Part shown: positions 53,901 to 61,909 of the stretch, piece after piece
Position numbering within the stretch: position 1 is the first letter of the stretch
How the letters are laid out: every line of letters starts with the position of its first letter
NCBI RefSeq assembly: GCF_001956295.1
Contig: NZ_MRTD01000008.1
Location: 186,001-250,000 of the forward strand
Reading direction: 5' to 3'
Length of the DNA: 64,000 nucleotides
Source of the DNA: Paenibacillus sp. FSL A5-0031
Lineage (GTDB): Bacteria; Bacillota; Bacilli; Paenibacillales; Paenibacillaceae
Notes under the pieces: model-generated
Told to the model about the DNA's origin: nothing
What the model saw: only the letters and a program-made list of their open reading frames with translations
Database searches by the model: none
Translations under genes and position numbers: made by a program

Positions 53901-55602
53901 CTTCCGCCACATTATGTTCAATTAACGCGCCATCGACGCCGAAAGTAAGAATGCCGTCGCTGTCGGCTTGCTTCACATAGTTTTGACGGATTTTCACGCC
54001 AGTTGAAGCGAAATCCTGTCCATTCCAGCGCTGATCCCATACGACAATGCCCGTTCGTCCAATACGCTCCACCGTATTTCCTTGAATGAGTACTTGATCG
54101 AACTTATCCGTTGCGGTAGTGCCGCCTACATATACGGAAATTCCCCCAAAGGCATGGGGTCCGCCCTCTGCTCCTGATTCGGTCGGATATCTGAAGCTGC
54201 TTGATACGTCATGCACGTAGTTATCCAAAATCTGAATGTTTGTCAGCGTACCCGCGTTTGCATTTTCAACAAGAATGCCCTCTCGGTATGTCGTTCCGCG
54301 TTCAGCGGCGTAGTTGGTTACTTCCAAACTTTGAATAACAACGTTCGAAGAATTGCGAAGATATACAGCGCCCCCGGCCATGCCGCCGCCGTTAATGATT
54401 GGCTTACTGCCGCTGCCGTAAGACGTAATCGTTATCGGCGCTTCCGCTGTCCCGCTGCCCTTGGGATACAACCGCTCGTTCCATACGCTGCCTTTTTTGA
54501 GCAAAATGCGGTCACCCGCTGCAAAAGTCGTATTATTGACGTTCGCAAACGATTTCCATGCCGTGTTTTGCGATTTGCCGTCATTGCTGTCGCTGCCAGC
54601 CGCGGCATCTACGAAATAATCGCCATCGCCTCCTGTACCACCGCCGTTTCCAGGCACCACATTCGCAAGCGTTACAGAGCCCAGCTGCATGAGCCAATTC
54701 GCCAGATCGCCAGATAATTCTACTTTTAAATAATTAATGTCTGCGGGCAGCGGATCAGCCGGCGTATATGTAGCTCCTGACCAAGCCCCGTCCCCGGTCG
54801 ATTCAGGCGTATCATGTACAGCAGCAAGCTCTGTCCACACCGCGCCATCCGGCGAGCCATAAAACGTAATAACGCCCGTTGAACCTGTGAAGGAGTGAAG
54901 CCTTGCTGCAAAATGCTTAATGCCATGCAGATGATAAACGACTGACTCATCCGACACGGCCGTTCTCACAATTCTAGAAGCATCCCCGCCAAAAAAAGCC
55001 GGATTCGTGTTGTCTATTGACCAATTAGCCGTAAACGAAGCAAGCTTGGAAATGTCATCAAGCTTATCGTCAATCGTCTGAGGTGCCGTTGACAGATTGG
55101 AAACCGTAATCGATCCAAGCTGCATAAGCCAAGTATCGATGTCTCCGCTCACTTCAATTTTCAAATAATCGATTCCGCTTGGCAGGGCTCCCGAAGAGCT
55201 GTATTCCGTTCCATACCAGCCGGAGCCTGTTCCTACAGGATCTGAATATTGAGAAGGAATTTCTGTCCAAGCAGAACCGTCCGCTGAGCCATAAAACGTA
55301 ATGACCGCAGTTGATCCGGAGAAATAATAAGCTTGCAACGCAAAGGACTGAATGCCATTCAGCTCATATACAGCATGCTCCGTCGTCGTTGACGTTCTAA
55401 CCGCCCTAGATTCATCGCCTCCAAAAAAATGCGGATTCGTATTGTCAAATGTCCAGTTTGGCGAACTCGCAAACATCTTGGAGTTATCCGTTAACGCATC
55501 TTCAATCGATACTGCATCATGCGCAGATACGCTCGCAGCTGGCAATGCCAGCATGCTGAGCAGCGTGAGGACCAGCATCGCATTCATCCACTTCTTCAAC
55601 AT
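50974..55602 (-). CDS. SLH-anchored right-handed beta-helix surface protein
   Basis: 1542 residues. Signal peptide (ends SVSAHDA); two tandem discoidin-like modules of about 140 residues (about 30-170 and 175-315), each with NWxxDNTNPxFFGGDxSRxVRT; a parallel beta-helix (about 330-850) starting YFVDAAAGSDSNDGKSQNTA, with many IQGNTVERIG and IRQNYVKQADSD-type rungs; a linker; a CBM9-like domain (about 965-1135; ITIDLAKGSNVITGF and WQNDGIQFSVAPG); a stalk; and three SLH repeats in the last 200 residues (TDVKAASRTIIEALAAREIV, PDVRKEAWYYAAVSTVQALG, KDQSQISGYALEGIIALQQA). Held on the cell wall by SLH. Polysaccharide lyase or hydrolase of the pectate-lyase fold, specificity unknown. It is 52 bp after the next gene upstream, possibly one operon. 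Confidence 0.9.
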   Translation of the reverse strand: MLKKWMNAMLVLTLLSMLALPAASVSAHDAVSIEDALTDNSKMFASSPNWTFDNTNPHFFGGDESRAVRTSTTTEHAVYELNGIQSFALQAYYFSGSTAVITFYGSADGSAWTEIPSQYSDPVGTGSGWYGTEYSSSGALPSGIDYLKIEVSGDIDTWLMQLGSITVSNLSTAPQTIDDKLDDISKLASFTANWSIDNTNPAFFGGDASRIVRTAVSDESVVYHLHGIKHFAARLHSFTGSTGVITFYGSPDGAVWTELAAVHDTPESTGDGAWSGATYTPADPLPADINYLKVELSGDLANWLMQLGSVTLANVVPGNGGGTGGDGDYFVDAAAGSDSNDGKSQNTAWKSFANVNNTTFAAGDRILLKKGSVWNERLYPKGSGTAEAPITITSYGSGSKPIINGGGMAGGAVYLRNSSNVVIQSLEVTNYAAERGTTYREGILVENANAGTLTNIQILDNYVHDVSSSFRYPTESGAEGGPHAFGGISVYVGGTTATDKFDQVLIQGNTVERIGRTGIVVWDQRWNGQDFASTGVKIRQNYVKQADSDGILTFGVDGALIEHNVAEGGGNYSEVGEFNGSAAIWPTRGKNNVVQFNESFNTNKPEGDGQGFNLDIDTNNSVVQYNYSHDNKGGFILFVDARLTPGVLVGSSNNVVRYNISQNDLTHTFNFAGGVSPNTQIYNNSIYIGTGQNTKIMDHEWNEAGDLQAAFSFKNNLIYNLGTGDYHVPGMNGVFDHNLFYGNHPINEPADLNKVTGNPMLVYQGGGSKGWNTVDGYKLRAGSPALGAGTLIADNGGLDYWGNPVSSTESPNIGAYNGAGLDPATLPEPPVDDLRLYFQGLKVIPSITDDDGGSKSLRLQFVNSSEKDSLRVGKIAWEVGKGSGFGTISGTDTKVPVVAPSGQSTYVIPLPGLAEGVKYPLDLKVEIAGYENIHMTREIDFNRILHETDSRHPITIDLAKGSNVITGFQGDDDLSGTAKLRWDEGFFYLSASIKDDVFNHAASSSSIWQNDGIQFSVAPGVPGESQSWYEYGISQTPDGPQIYRWLTMQGKATGSVTNGTLNVTRNEETKITSYELKLPWSELYPIQAAANQALSFSMLVNDNDGAGRKGYIEWGSGIGGVKDPALFRTFQLLAKATVTPPTPDGSTGGNGNNGSLNTINKGIITAKGASIDKGIAQINISNEELNKALEGAKDGQLVINVVPSGADAKGASIHISAAALKDGKAGAKELIVTANGASLSIPVEALLSRLPAGSKQVEITIVQQGDASLPQSLQQKWKGNPIYDFFVKADGAAVGKFDSKSPIKAAMKYELKPEEQAHQVVVYTILEDGRVEAVKQVKYDSVTGTVTFQTNLSSRYAAAYANVHFTDVKAASRTIIEALAAREIVKGVGVNRFEPNRSITRGEFVQLLVNALDLAPAAAAGSSSFPDVRKEAWYYAAVSTVQALGIVNGKGDGSFGVSDVITREEMAVIAFRAIEAVVKLPKAAGESDIFKDQSQISGYALEGIIALQQAGFIKGYEDGSYKPKGFSTRAEAAAVIYRLMGL

Positions 55603-55654
55603 TTTTCATGGCTCCTTCTTAAAAAAGAATAAAAATTCATTTATTAATGAAAAG

Positions 55655-56764
55655 CTATAATTTCGTTACGCCTAACCAGCTTCGTGCAAGGCGTTCTGCA
55701 CGCTCGCTATCCCATTCAACCGTCGCTAGTCTTGGTTCCTGCTGAGCGATTTCGCGAAATTGTTCAGACAACAACTGGCTTGCGATCGCGTCTTTCACTT
55801 TCTCATAGGATTGGAGAATGGGCTCTCCTTTAGAAATGCAATACAGTAGATGCAGCTCCCCGTTCTCTTCGAAAATATCGCTCAATTGATCCTCCTGGAT
55901 ACGCTCTGCTTGCTGCACCGCTATTGGACTCTCTAGAGCCGCGGTACGACGAGTTGCACTCGTTAAGCTTGCATCCATCACCTCTATCGCAAGCTGCTTG
56001 GCAGAATCGATGAAGCTTGCTTGGTCTACAGCTGCTTTTTTCAACTGTTCCATAACGCGGAGAGCCTCGTTCTTATTAATCAAAGCGGCTCCTTTTCCAT
56101 AGGGCAGCACCGCCCATTTAAGCTTTACATGCCCCGAGAGCGAATACTTCGTCTGCTTATCCGTTTCATATGCCTGTTTTACTTTGTCATCTGGAACAGA
56201 GAGCTTGCCGCTTTTTTGCATTGCTTCAAGTGTCGCGCTTTCCAAATTGCTCATGTAATAGCTGTAATAAGCTTCAATTTCGAAGGAAGTGGGTCCATAT
56301 ACGATTTCACCGTCTGCTGCAGCCTTGCTGCGCCTGCTATTCTCAGCTTCCATCCCGCTAAGAAACGATACGTAGCTGCCATCCACAGCAATTCCACTCT
56401 TTTTCGCCAGCTGCTGCAAAGCTATCGTTTTCGTCAGCTCCGCTTTAGCTTCATCAATTAACCTCTGCAAAGGCATTTCGCCAGAGTAGGAAGTCGTCCA
56501 GAACTGATCTGTATATTCAGCTCCGTAGGTTTGCTTGAAATAATCAGCTACGAGCGCTTTTTTCAACCCTAAATACATTCCGAATTGTTCTGCTGAAGCT
56601 GCATGGCCGTTAACGATTAAGGGTTCAGAAGCAATGCTCGATCGTTTTTGCGAAGCGCCGACCAAGAAGAAAACTGCTGTAAGCGTTATCAATAAAAACA
56701 AAATGAAAAACTGCTTTTGTTTCGCACGCAGCCCCTTTATAGTTTGATCCTTCTGCTTCCTCAC
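55655..56764 (-). CDS. Membrane-anchored SurA/PrsA-like protein without clear PPIase domain
   Basis: 369 residues from a GTG at 56764, about 10 bases after AAGGAGA; ATGs at 56773 and 56806 are alternatives. Basic cytoplasmic N-terminus, one membrane segment (QFFILFLLITLTAVFFLVGA), then an extracellular SurA_N/PrsA-like helical part: VNGHAASAEQFGMYLGLKKA, LQRLIDEAKAELTKTIALQQ and VDGSYVSFLSGMEAENS, VPDDKVKQAYE. The C-terminal half has LSDIFEENGELHLLYCISKG and ILQSYEKVKDAIASQLLSEQ, as in parvulin-type foldases, but the intact parvulin core is not evident. Probably a folding factor for the secreted proteins of the locus, such as the beta-helix protein that follows 52 bp downstream. Confidence 0.72.
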   Translation of the reverse strand: MRKQKDQTIKGLRAKQKQFFILFLLITLTAVFFLVGASQKRSSIASEPLIVNGHAASAEQFGMYLGLKKALVADYFKQTYGAEYTDQFWTTSYSGEMPLQRLIDEAKAELTKTIALQQLAKKSGIAVDGSYVSFLSGMEAENSRRSKAAADGEIVYGPTSFEIEAYYSYYMSNLESATLEAMQKSGKLSVPDDKVKQAYETDKQTKYSLSGHVKLKWAVLPYGKGAALINKNEALRVMEQLKKAAVDQASFIDSAKQLAIEVMDASLTSATRRTAALESPIAVQQAERIQEDQLSDIFEENGELHLLYCISKGEPILQSYEKVKDAIASQLLSEQFREIAQQEPRLATVEWDSERAERLARSWLGVTKL

Positions 56765-56839
56765 GACATCCATTCTCCTTCCACACCACCTGTTGTCCTT
56801 TGCCATTCGCAGAGGCTCCGCCGCTGCCCTATTGATTGT

Positions 56840-56871
56840 AAATCCCCAAGGCTGACTGCCCTTGGGGATTT
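56840..56871 (-). terminator. Hairpin after the binding-protein gene, weak T run
   Basis: AAATCCCCAAGG, loop of 8, CCTTGGGGATTT: a perfect 12-bp stem 26 bp behind the binding-protein stop. Without a proper T run on the minus strand, so it may only partly stop transcription into the downstream genes. Confidence 0.55.
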
Positions 56872-56896
56872 AGAGTTCACCGAAAACTTCCGATGC

Positions 56897-58360
56897 TTAT
56901 TGCACTTTATCGAGATAGTCCTTTTGGAAATCGGCAGCTGCTTTCTCAAGCAGTGCTTTCGGATCTGCATTCTTGTTCGTTAATACAGCTTGGATGGCCA
57001 CATCAAGCGTTTTGTAAAGCTCTTGCGCATTGACTGGCACCTCGGGGCGAAGACCAACCGAACCATTCGTCATGTAATCATTGAACATATCCATATTTAC
57101 ATTGGTGTATTTATCAAGAATTGCTTGCTCTGCTTTAATACGATCCTCGTTCACCCATACGCGAAGTCCGTGCGGGCCCACGATTAAACCTTGCTCGTTA
57201 GCTGTTTTGGATTGCGTTTCAAGTCCAAGCAGCGACTCTTCACTCGTTTGCGGCGAGAAGCCCTTCACATCCAGCCATTTGAAGGCTGAATCCAATTGTT
57301 CTGGCGTCGCATCCGGCGCAAACATGTATAGTCCTCCGCCTAGAAGCGTCGCATTTCCTTTTGGTCCTGTCGGCAGTGCAGACATAGCCAGGTTATCCTT
57401 TGGCATTTTCATATTTTGAACGATCGCATTACCCCAATCGGATATGCCAAAGCTCATCGCCACTTGCTCTGTTCCGAACATTTGGAATAAATCAGTACCG
57501 ACATCAACTAGATTGTTTGCAGGGAGCACGTCATATTTCCATTTCAAATCCTTTACGTATTGAAGCGCTTCAGCAGCCTCTGGGGAATTAAATACAGCTT
57601 TCCATTTGCCATCTACCTGCTGTTCAAAATCAGCGCCATATGCCCATGCGATATTCATGAACATCCAGCCGCCTTGATTGTTTTTGGTTGGGAAGAAAAA
57701 GCCGGACTTTCCTGTTTTCTCTTTGATCGTTTTAGCGGTTTGCGCAAGCTCCTCATAGGTTTTCGGGAAATTCGGCACCCCTTTGTCATCTACAAGGCCT
57801 GCTTGCTTGAACAGGTTTACGTTGTACATAAGGCCCATCACGTATCCGTCTTTTGGAATGCCGTAATATTTGCCATCTTTTTGCACCAGCTTCAGCAAAT
57901 CTGGGTTAAGCGCTTTGTCGAACTCATTTTTAGTCATAATATCCGTAATATCAGCGGCATAATTAGCCTTGATAATTTTGTCTGCTTCAGTAAAAAAGGT
58001 TTCATACACGGTAGGAAGCTCACCGCTTGCCGCCTTTGGAAGGAACGAGCTTACATCATAGCCCCATTCATCCTTATCCACTGTAATAAGAGGATATTTC
58101 TCTTTCATTTTGGCAACATAATCGGTGTAAATTTTGACCTGAGCTTCCTCATTCGGCTTCGGCCAGTTGCTGACTTTGATCGTTGTAGGCTTCGCTTCGG
58201 AAGGCGCTTCCGTCGCTGGATTATTTTCACCGCTATTGCTGCTTGCCGTCGGCTCCACAGCATTATTGCCGCTATTTTTGCCGCAGCCTGCGATAACGAG
58301 AACAAACACGCACAACATTATAAACGTAAGCTGCCAAGTATTTCTTTTTTTCAAATTCAT
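56897..58360 (-). CDS. Extracellular sugar-binding lipoprotein, family 1
   Basis: 487 residues. Lipobox VIAGCGKN puts the lipidated Cys near residue 26; a Ser/Thr/Glu-rich spacer follows. Fold features: TIKVSNWPKPNEEAQVKIYT, LPTVYETFFTEADKIIKANY, YGIPKDGYVMGLMYNVNLFK and FGTEQVAMSFGISDWGNAIV, common to MalE-like proteins of the CUT1 family. It belongs with the permeases at 58511 and 59407. Separated from them by 150 bp with its own promoter element (58439-58491) and a cre-like site in the leader, which would allow separate control. Confidence 0.9.
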   Translation of the reverse strand: MNLKKRNTWQLTFIMLCVFVLVIAGCGKNSGNNAVEPTASSNSGENNPATEAPSEAKPTTIKVSNWPKPNEEAQVKIYTDYVAKMKEKYPLITVDKDEWGYDVSSFLPKAASGELPTVYETFFTEADKIIKANYAADITDIMTKNEFDKALNPDLLKLVQKDGKYYGIPKDGYVMGLMYNVNLFKQAGLVDDKGVPNFPKTYEELAQTAKTIKEKTGKSGFFFPTKNNQGGWMFMNIAWAYGADFEQQVDGKWKAVFNSPEAAEALQYVKDLKWKYDVLPANNLVDVGTDLFQMFGTEQVAMSFGISDWGNAIVQNMKMPKDNLAMSALPTGPKGNATLLGGGLYMFAPDATPEQLDSAFKWLDVKGFSPQTSEESLLGLETQSKTANEQGLIVGPHGLRVWVNEDRIKAEQAILDKYTNVNMDMFNDYMTNGSVGLRPEVPVNAQELYKTLDVAIQAVLTNKNADPKALLEKAAADFQKDYLDKVQ

Positions 58361-58405
58361 TTGTAATCCCCCAGCCTTCTATTTGGAATGATGACATTAC
58401 GAGCT

Positions 58406-58491
58406 TTTAAAGCGCTTTCTTATTTTGCCGGCAACTAAATGCTATCACACTCATTATCGCATTCAGTAGGGCACAAATCTGCGAAACCGTT
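58406..58491 (-). promoter_or_regulatory. Binding-protein promoter: diverged 18-bp element, -10, downstream cre
   Basis: CAAATCTGCGAAACCGTT (58474-58491) matches the GH92/permease element at 13 of 18 positions and lies 29 bp from a minus-strand TAGCAT (58439-58444). The cre-like TTTAAAGCGCTTTCTTA (58406-58422) lies within the transcribed leader, as for CcpA roadblock control. Confidence 0.45.
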
Positions 58492-58510
58492 TAATATTCT
58501 GCGCGCTTCC

Positions 58511-59395
58511 TTAACCTTTGATGCTTCCGGCAATCGAATAGCCCTGCATAATATAGCGCTGGAAGACTAGAAATAGTAGAACCGGCGGAACGATGGCAAA
58601 CGTTAAGCCAAGGAACTGGATATCTGCAGGCAGCGTAGCTTTTAAGTTAAAAATAGCAACGATGACTGTCCACTGCGACTGGTCTTTCAGAATCATATAC
58701 GGCCAGAAAAAGTCATTCCATACGCCGTTGATCGTTAAGATCGAGATCGTGATGAGCACGGGTCCACTCAAAGGCAAAATAATTCGCAGAAAAATACTTA
58801 GCTTGGAAGCTCCGTCAATATGGGCAGATTCGACCAAGGAAGCTGGAATCGTGTCGAAAAAGTTTTTGAAAATAAGAATGACTACGGGATTGACCGCCGC
58901 CAGAAACCATAATGGCCAATACGTATTCGTAAAGTTAATATGGAACAGTGGAAAATCGACAATATTGCCGAACAAAGGAACAATTCCGACTGTACTCGGC
59001 AGCAGCACTGTCCAAAGAATGAGCAAAAAGAAAAAGGCGCTTCCTTTTGGCTTCAGCTTAGAGAAAAAGTAACCTGCCAATCCATTAAACAACACCGTAA
59101 ATACAAGCGTTCCGATTGTCACATAGGACGTATTCACATAATAACGCATAAACTTGAACTCATTCCATGTGTCCCAAAGCTTCTCGATGTGAAACGACCG
59201 TGGAATAATGGTAGGCGGAATTTCGTAAAACTCCTTCACATCCTTGAAGCTGGACAAAATAACCCAGACAGGAGGCAGAAGACATACGAGTGAAATGATC
59301 GTCATGATAGCAAAAAATAGCCAATACATAATTTTAACCTTAGGTGTTTTATATTCCAGATCCCCAATAATTCCTGATGACTTAGCCGTTTTCAT
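58511..59395 (-). CDS. Carbohydrate ABC permease (MalG-like)
   Basis: 294 residues, six membrane segments. MalG-like features: MYWLFFAIMTIISLVCLLPP, FFDTIPASLVESAHIDGASK (EAA loop), LSIFLRIILPLSGPVLITIS, and C-terminal FQRYIMQGYSIAGSIKG. Starts 11 bp after the MalF-like gene. The importer has no ATPase gene here, so a shared MsmX/UgpC-like ATPase is needed. Confidence 0.93.
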   Translation of the reverse strand: MKTAKSSGIIGDLEYKTPKVKIMYWLFFAIMTIISLVCLLPPVWVILSSFKDVKEFYEIPPTIIPRSFHIEKLWDTWNEFKFMRYYVNTSYVTIGTLVFTVLFNGLAGYFFSKLKPKGSAFFFLLILWTVLLPSTVGIVPLFGNIVDFPLFHINFTNTYWPLWFLAAVNPVVILIFKNFFDTIPASLVESAHIDGASKLSIFLRIILPLSGPVLITISILTINGVWNDFFWPYMILKDQSQWTVIVAIFNLKATLPADIQFLGLTFAIVPPVLLFLVFQRYIMQGYSIAGSIKG

Positions 59396-59406
59396 TTACT
59401 CACTCC

Positions 59407-60336
59407 TTACTCCTTGTCCCATTTTTTCTGCAATTTGAAATAGTAGACGGTCATAACCATCAAAATCATAAAGGTAATGACGCCAAGTGCCACCGAATGG
59501 CCCGCCTCGAAATATCGGAAGGCATAGAAGTAGCTTTGCAGCTGCAGAGTCATAGACGAATTATTAGGGCCGCCCTCTGTCAAAACGAGAGGCTCATTGA
59601 AAATTTGGAAAACGCCGCTAATTTGCAAAATCAGCGTTAAGCCGATTAAAGGTGAAATTTGCGGTAGCGTAATGTTCCAAAATTTTCGCCAAATGCCTGC
59701 GCCATCAATTGAAGCCGCCTCATACAGCTCATTATTCACACCCTGTAAACTGGCTAGAAATAGCAGCGTTGTTGCCCCGAAGCTTCTCCATGTGATCGTG
59801 AGCACGATTGTAATAATCGTCAAGCTTGGGTCCTGCAGCCACCCCTGCGGATGAATGCCGACCATGCCTATTATTTTATTGACCAAACCGTTCTCGCTCG
59901 GCTCAAAGAGGAACATCCACAGCATCGATGCTGCAATTCCCGGAATCATGCTTGGGAAGAAAGCCGAAAACCGGAAAAAAGAGCTCCAATGCCGCATTTC
60001 ATTAATCATGACAGCAACGACGATCGGAATGACAAATCCAATAACAAGAGACCAAAAAACGTACATAAACGTATTGATTAAGGTTTGCTGGAATACCGAA
60101 TTGGTAATGACATCGATATAATTTTGCAGCCCGATAAATGACTCCGCTTTAAATCCCTTTGTCTTAAAAAAAGATAACCAAATGCCTGACAATAACGGCT
60201 GCCATGAAAAGAAAAAGAAAAAAAGCAGCGTGGGAATAATTAAAAGCCACGAGGACCATTCCTTCATCCAATACATAAAAAAAGTCGATTTTTTCTGCTT
60301 AGGAGTATACGTGGGTGTACCGGCGTTTACGCTCAT
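59407..60336 (-). CDS. Carbohydrate ABC permease (MalF-like)
   Basis: 309 residues. MalF-like features: LLIIPTLLFFFFFSWQPLLS, WLSFFKTKGFKAESFIGLQN, EAA loop NNELYEAASIDGAGIWRKFW then NITLPQISPLIGLTLI, and PLVLTEGGPNNSSMTLQLQS. First gene of the permease operon; its promoter has the shared 18-bp element. Divergent from the YesN-like regulator gene (316 bp between starts). Confidence 0.93.
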   Translation of the reverse strand: MSVNAGTPTYTPKQKKSTFFMYWMKEWSSWLLIIPTLLFFFFFSWQPLLSGIWLSFFKTKGFKAESFIGLQNYIDVITNSVFQQTLINTFMYVFWSLVIGFVIPIVVAVMINEMRHWSSFFRFSAFFPSMIPGIAASMLWMFLFEPSENGLVNKIIGMVGIHPQGWLQDPSLTIITIVLTITWRSFGATTLLFLASLQGVNNELYEAASIDGAGIWRKFWNITLPQISPLIGLTLILQISGVFQIFNEPLVLTEGGPNNSSMTLQLQSYFYAFRYFEAGHSVALGVITFMILMVMTVYYFKLQKKWDKE

Positions 60337-60372
60337 GTTGGCTTCCTTTCCTAAATGATGTATTTAATTAAA

Positions 60373-60424
60373 ATGATAACGCTTCCTTGCGAAGAGCGAC
60401 ATCCTTCAACCCTGCGAAATGGTT
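60373..60424 (-). promoter_or_regulatory. Permease operon promoter: shared 18-bp element, TATCAT, cre-like site
   Basis: CAACCCTGCGAAATGGTT (60407-60424) is identical to the GH92 element and again exactly 28 bp from TATCAT on the minus strand (60373-60378). TGATAACGCTTCC (60374-60386), cre-like, overlaps the -10. Predicted start about 30 bp before the ATG. Confidence 0.6.
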
Positions 60425-60535
60425 TGACATGGTATGAAATATAAGCGCCGATTGCTGCTAACGTTGTTCCCCTTCTTCATGACAATCGCTGCTTTAGCTC
60501 ATGGTAGCATAGTAAAAAGATTTGCCAGTAGGTTG

Positions 60536-60553
60536 TTATCCTGCGAAAGGGTG
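60536..60553. promoter_or_regulatory. Diverged copy of the 18-bp element before the yesN-like gene
   Basis: TTATCCTGCGAAAGGGTG keeps the CCTGCGAAA core. It lies about 30 bp upstream of the yesN-like promoter and also upstream of the permease promoter, so it could serve autoregulation or both. Confidence 0.4.
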
Positions 60554-60581
60554 GATTATTCTGTCGGAACCTTCCATGGCA

Positions 60582-60610
60582 CTGACGAAATAAGGACGAT
60601 AGATTATAAT
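60582..60610 (+). promoter_or_regulatory. Promoter of the yesN/yesM-like operon
   Basis: CTGACG (60582-60587), 17-base spacer, TATAAT (60605-60610). Predicted start near 60617, about 36 bases before the ATG at 60653. Its position shows that the in-frame extension upstream of that ATG is not translated. Confidence 0.6.
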
Positions 60611-60652
60611 AAAATGGATCGACAACAATGGGTTATGGGGGAGTCGGACACC

Positions 60653-61909
60653 ATGTTGAAAGCGCTTATCGTCGACGACGAATATTTAGTTCGCACAGGA
60701 ATCCGCGAGACCATCGATTGGGCCGAATATGGGGTAGAGATTATTGGAGATGCAAGCAATGGCGTGGAAGGTCTGGAGCTCGCACTGCTTCATCAGCCCG
60801 ATGTCATTGTGACTGATGTGCGTATGCCTTATATGAACGGGCTGGAGTTTTTGGAGAAAATAAAAGAGCATAATCTGCATTGCGGCGTTATTGTGCTCAG
60901 TGGATACGATGAATTTCAATACGCCCAGGAGGCGCTTCGCCATGGCGCAGCCAGTTATCTGCTTAAGCCGGTAAATATTGATGAGCTGGCAGAAACGGTC
61001 CAGCAAATTGGGCGGCAAACGATTGAAAAACGAGCAAATCGCATGCAATTTCAAAAATATAAAAAAGAAGAGAGCGCCATCTCCTCGCAATTTTGGCTTG
61101 ATTTATTTTACGGGCGACTCTCTGACACCACATTGATTCAGGAGAAATATGATTGGCTGAGTATCGCAATTGCGCCTGAGGATAAGCTGATTACTGCTGT
61201 CATCTCTATCATTCCAGACACCGTTACAGCGATAGATTTTGTTGATCAATCCAAATGGTCGGCAATTGAACAGCAAATTCGCCAGATCTTAAACAGCCAT
61301 TCAGTGAGTACTATAGCGCTCTTGCAAAGTGCACCGACAGAATGGACAGTCATCGCGGCTTCGAGCCTGCCAATTACCGATTTTGCATCCACCATGTACA
61401 CTTTTGGTTACGCTATCATTAAAGAAATAAAAGATTCTGCCGGCTTCCAATTGACGGTAGGCTTCACTGAAGCTGCTGACCATTATGCGGGTATAAACAC
61501 TGCGTTTGTGAAAGCGCGCGAGGCGGCACGAAAATCCATCTCTGGATTAGGCGGCGTTTTATTCGAATCAGAAAATGAACGTTCAGGCTCAAGACGCGAG
61601 GTTCGGGACGCGCTCGCCTATATTAGACTTCATTATGCAGATAACATTACAGCCGACATGGTTGCCGAGAAGGTTCATGTCAGCCCAACTCATCTGATGC
61701 ATTTGTTTAGGAAGGATCTGAACAAAACGTTTTATGAGTGCCTGACGGAATATCGCATCGATGAGGCTAAGCGTTTGCTGCGCTACTCCTCCTACCGCGT
61801 TTATGAGGTCGGTCTGCATGTTGGCTTCGGCGATTCCAAATATTTCAGCCAAATTTTCCGCAAAATGACCGGGATGTCTCCTAGCGAATATGCCAAATAT
61901 CAACAATAA
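60653..61909 (+). CDS. YesN-type response regulator with AraC DNA-binding domain
   Basis: 418 residues from the ATG at 60653 (GGGGGAG about 9 bases upstream); a reading open from 60434 crosses the promoter and is rejected. Receiver domain: LIVDDEYLVRTGIRETIDW, phospho-Asp in PDVIVTDVRMPYMNGLEFLE (about D54), Ser in VLSGYDEFQYAQEA and Lys in YLLKPVNIDELAE. A middle region of about 150 residues, then two C-terminal AraC helix-turn-helix motifs: ITADMVAEKVHVSPTHLMHL and YRVYEVGLHVGFGDSKYFSQ. Pairs with the kinase that overlaps its 3' end by 20 bp. Likely regulator of the ABC importer and GH92 genes through the shared 18-bp element. Confidence 0.93.
   Translation: MLKALIVDDEYLVRTGIRETIDWAEYGVEIIGDASNGVEGLELALLHQPDVIVTDVRMPYMNGLEFLEKIKEHNLHCGVIVLSGYDEFQYAQEALRHGAASYLLKPVNIDELAETVQQIGRQTIEKRANRMQFQKYKKEESAISSQFWLDLFYGRLSDTTLIQEKYDWLSIAIAPEDKLITAVISIIPDTVTAIDFVDQSKWSAIEQQIRQILNSHSVSTIALLQSAPTEWTVIAASSLPITDFASTMYTFGYAIIKEIKDSAGFQLTVGFTEAADHYAGINTAFVKAREAARKSISGLGGVLFESENERSGSRREVRDALAYIRLHYADNITADMVAEKVHVSPTHLMHLFRKDLNKTFYECLTEYRIDEAKRLLRYSSYRVYEVGLHVGFGDSKYFSQIFRKMTGMSPSEYAKYQQ

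Noticed and set aside
60434..60652. Upstream in-frame extension of the YesN-like regulator
   Set aside because: It crosses the predicted promoter (60582-60610), and the receiver domain begins directly at the ATG at 60653, which has its own ribosome site.
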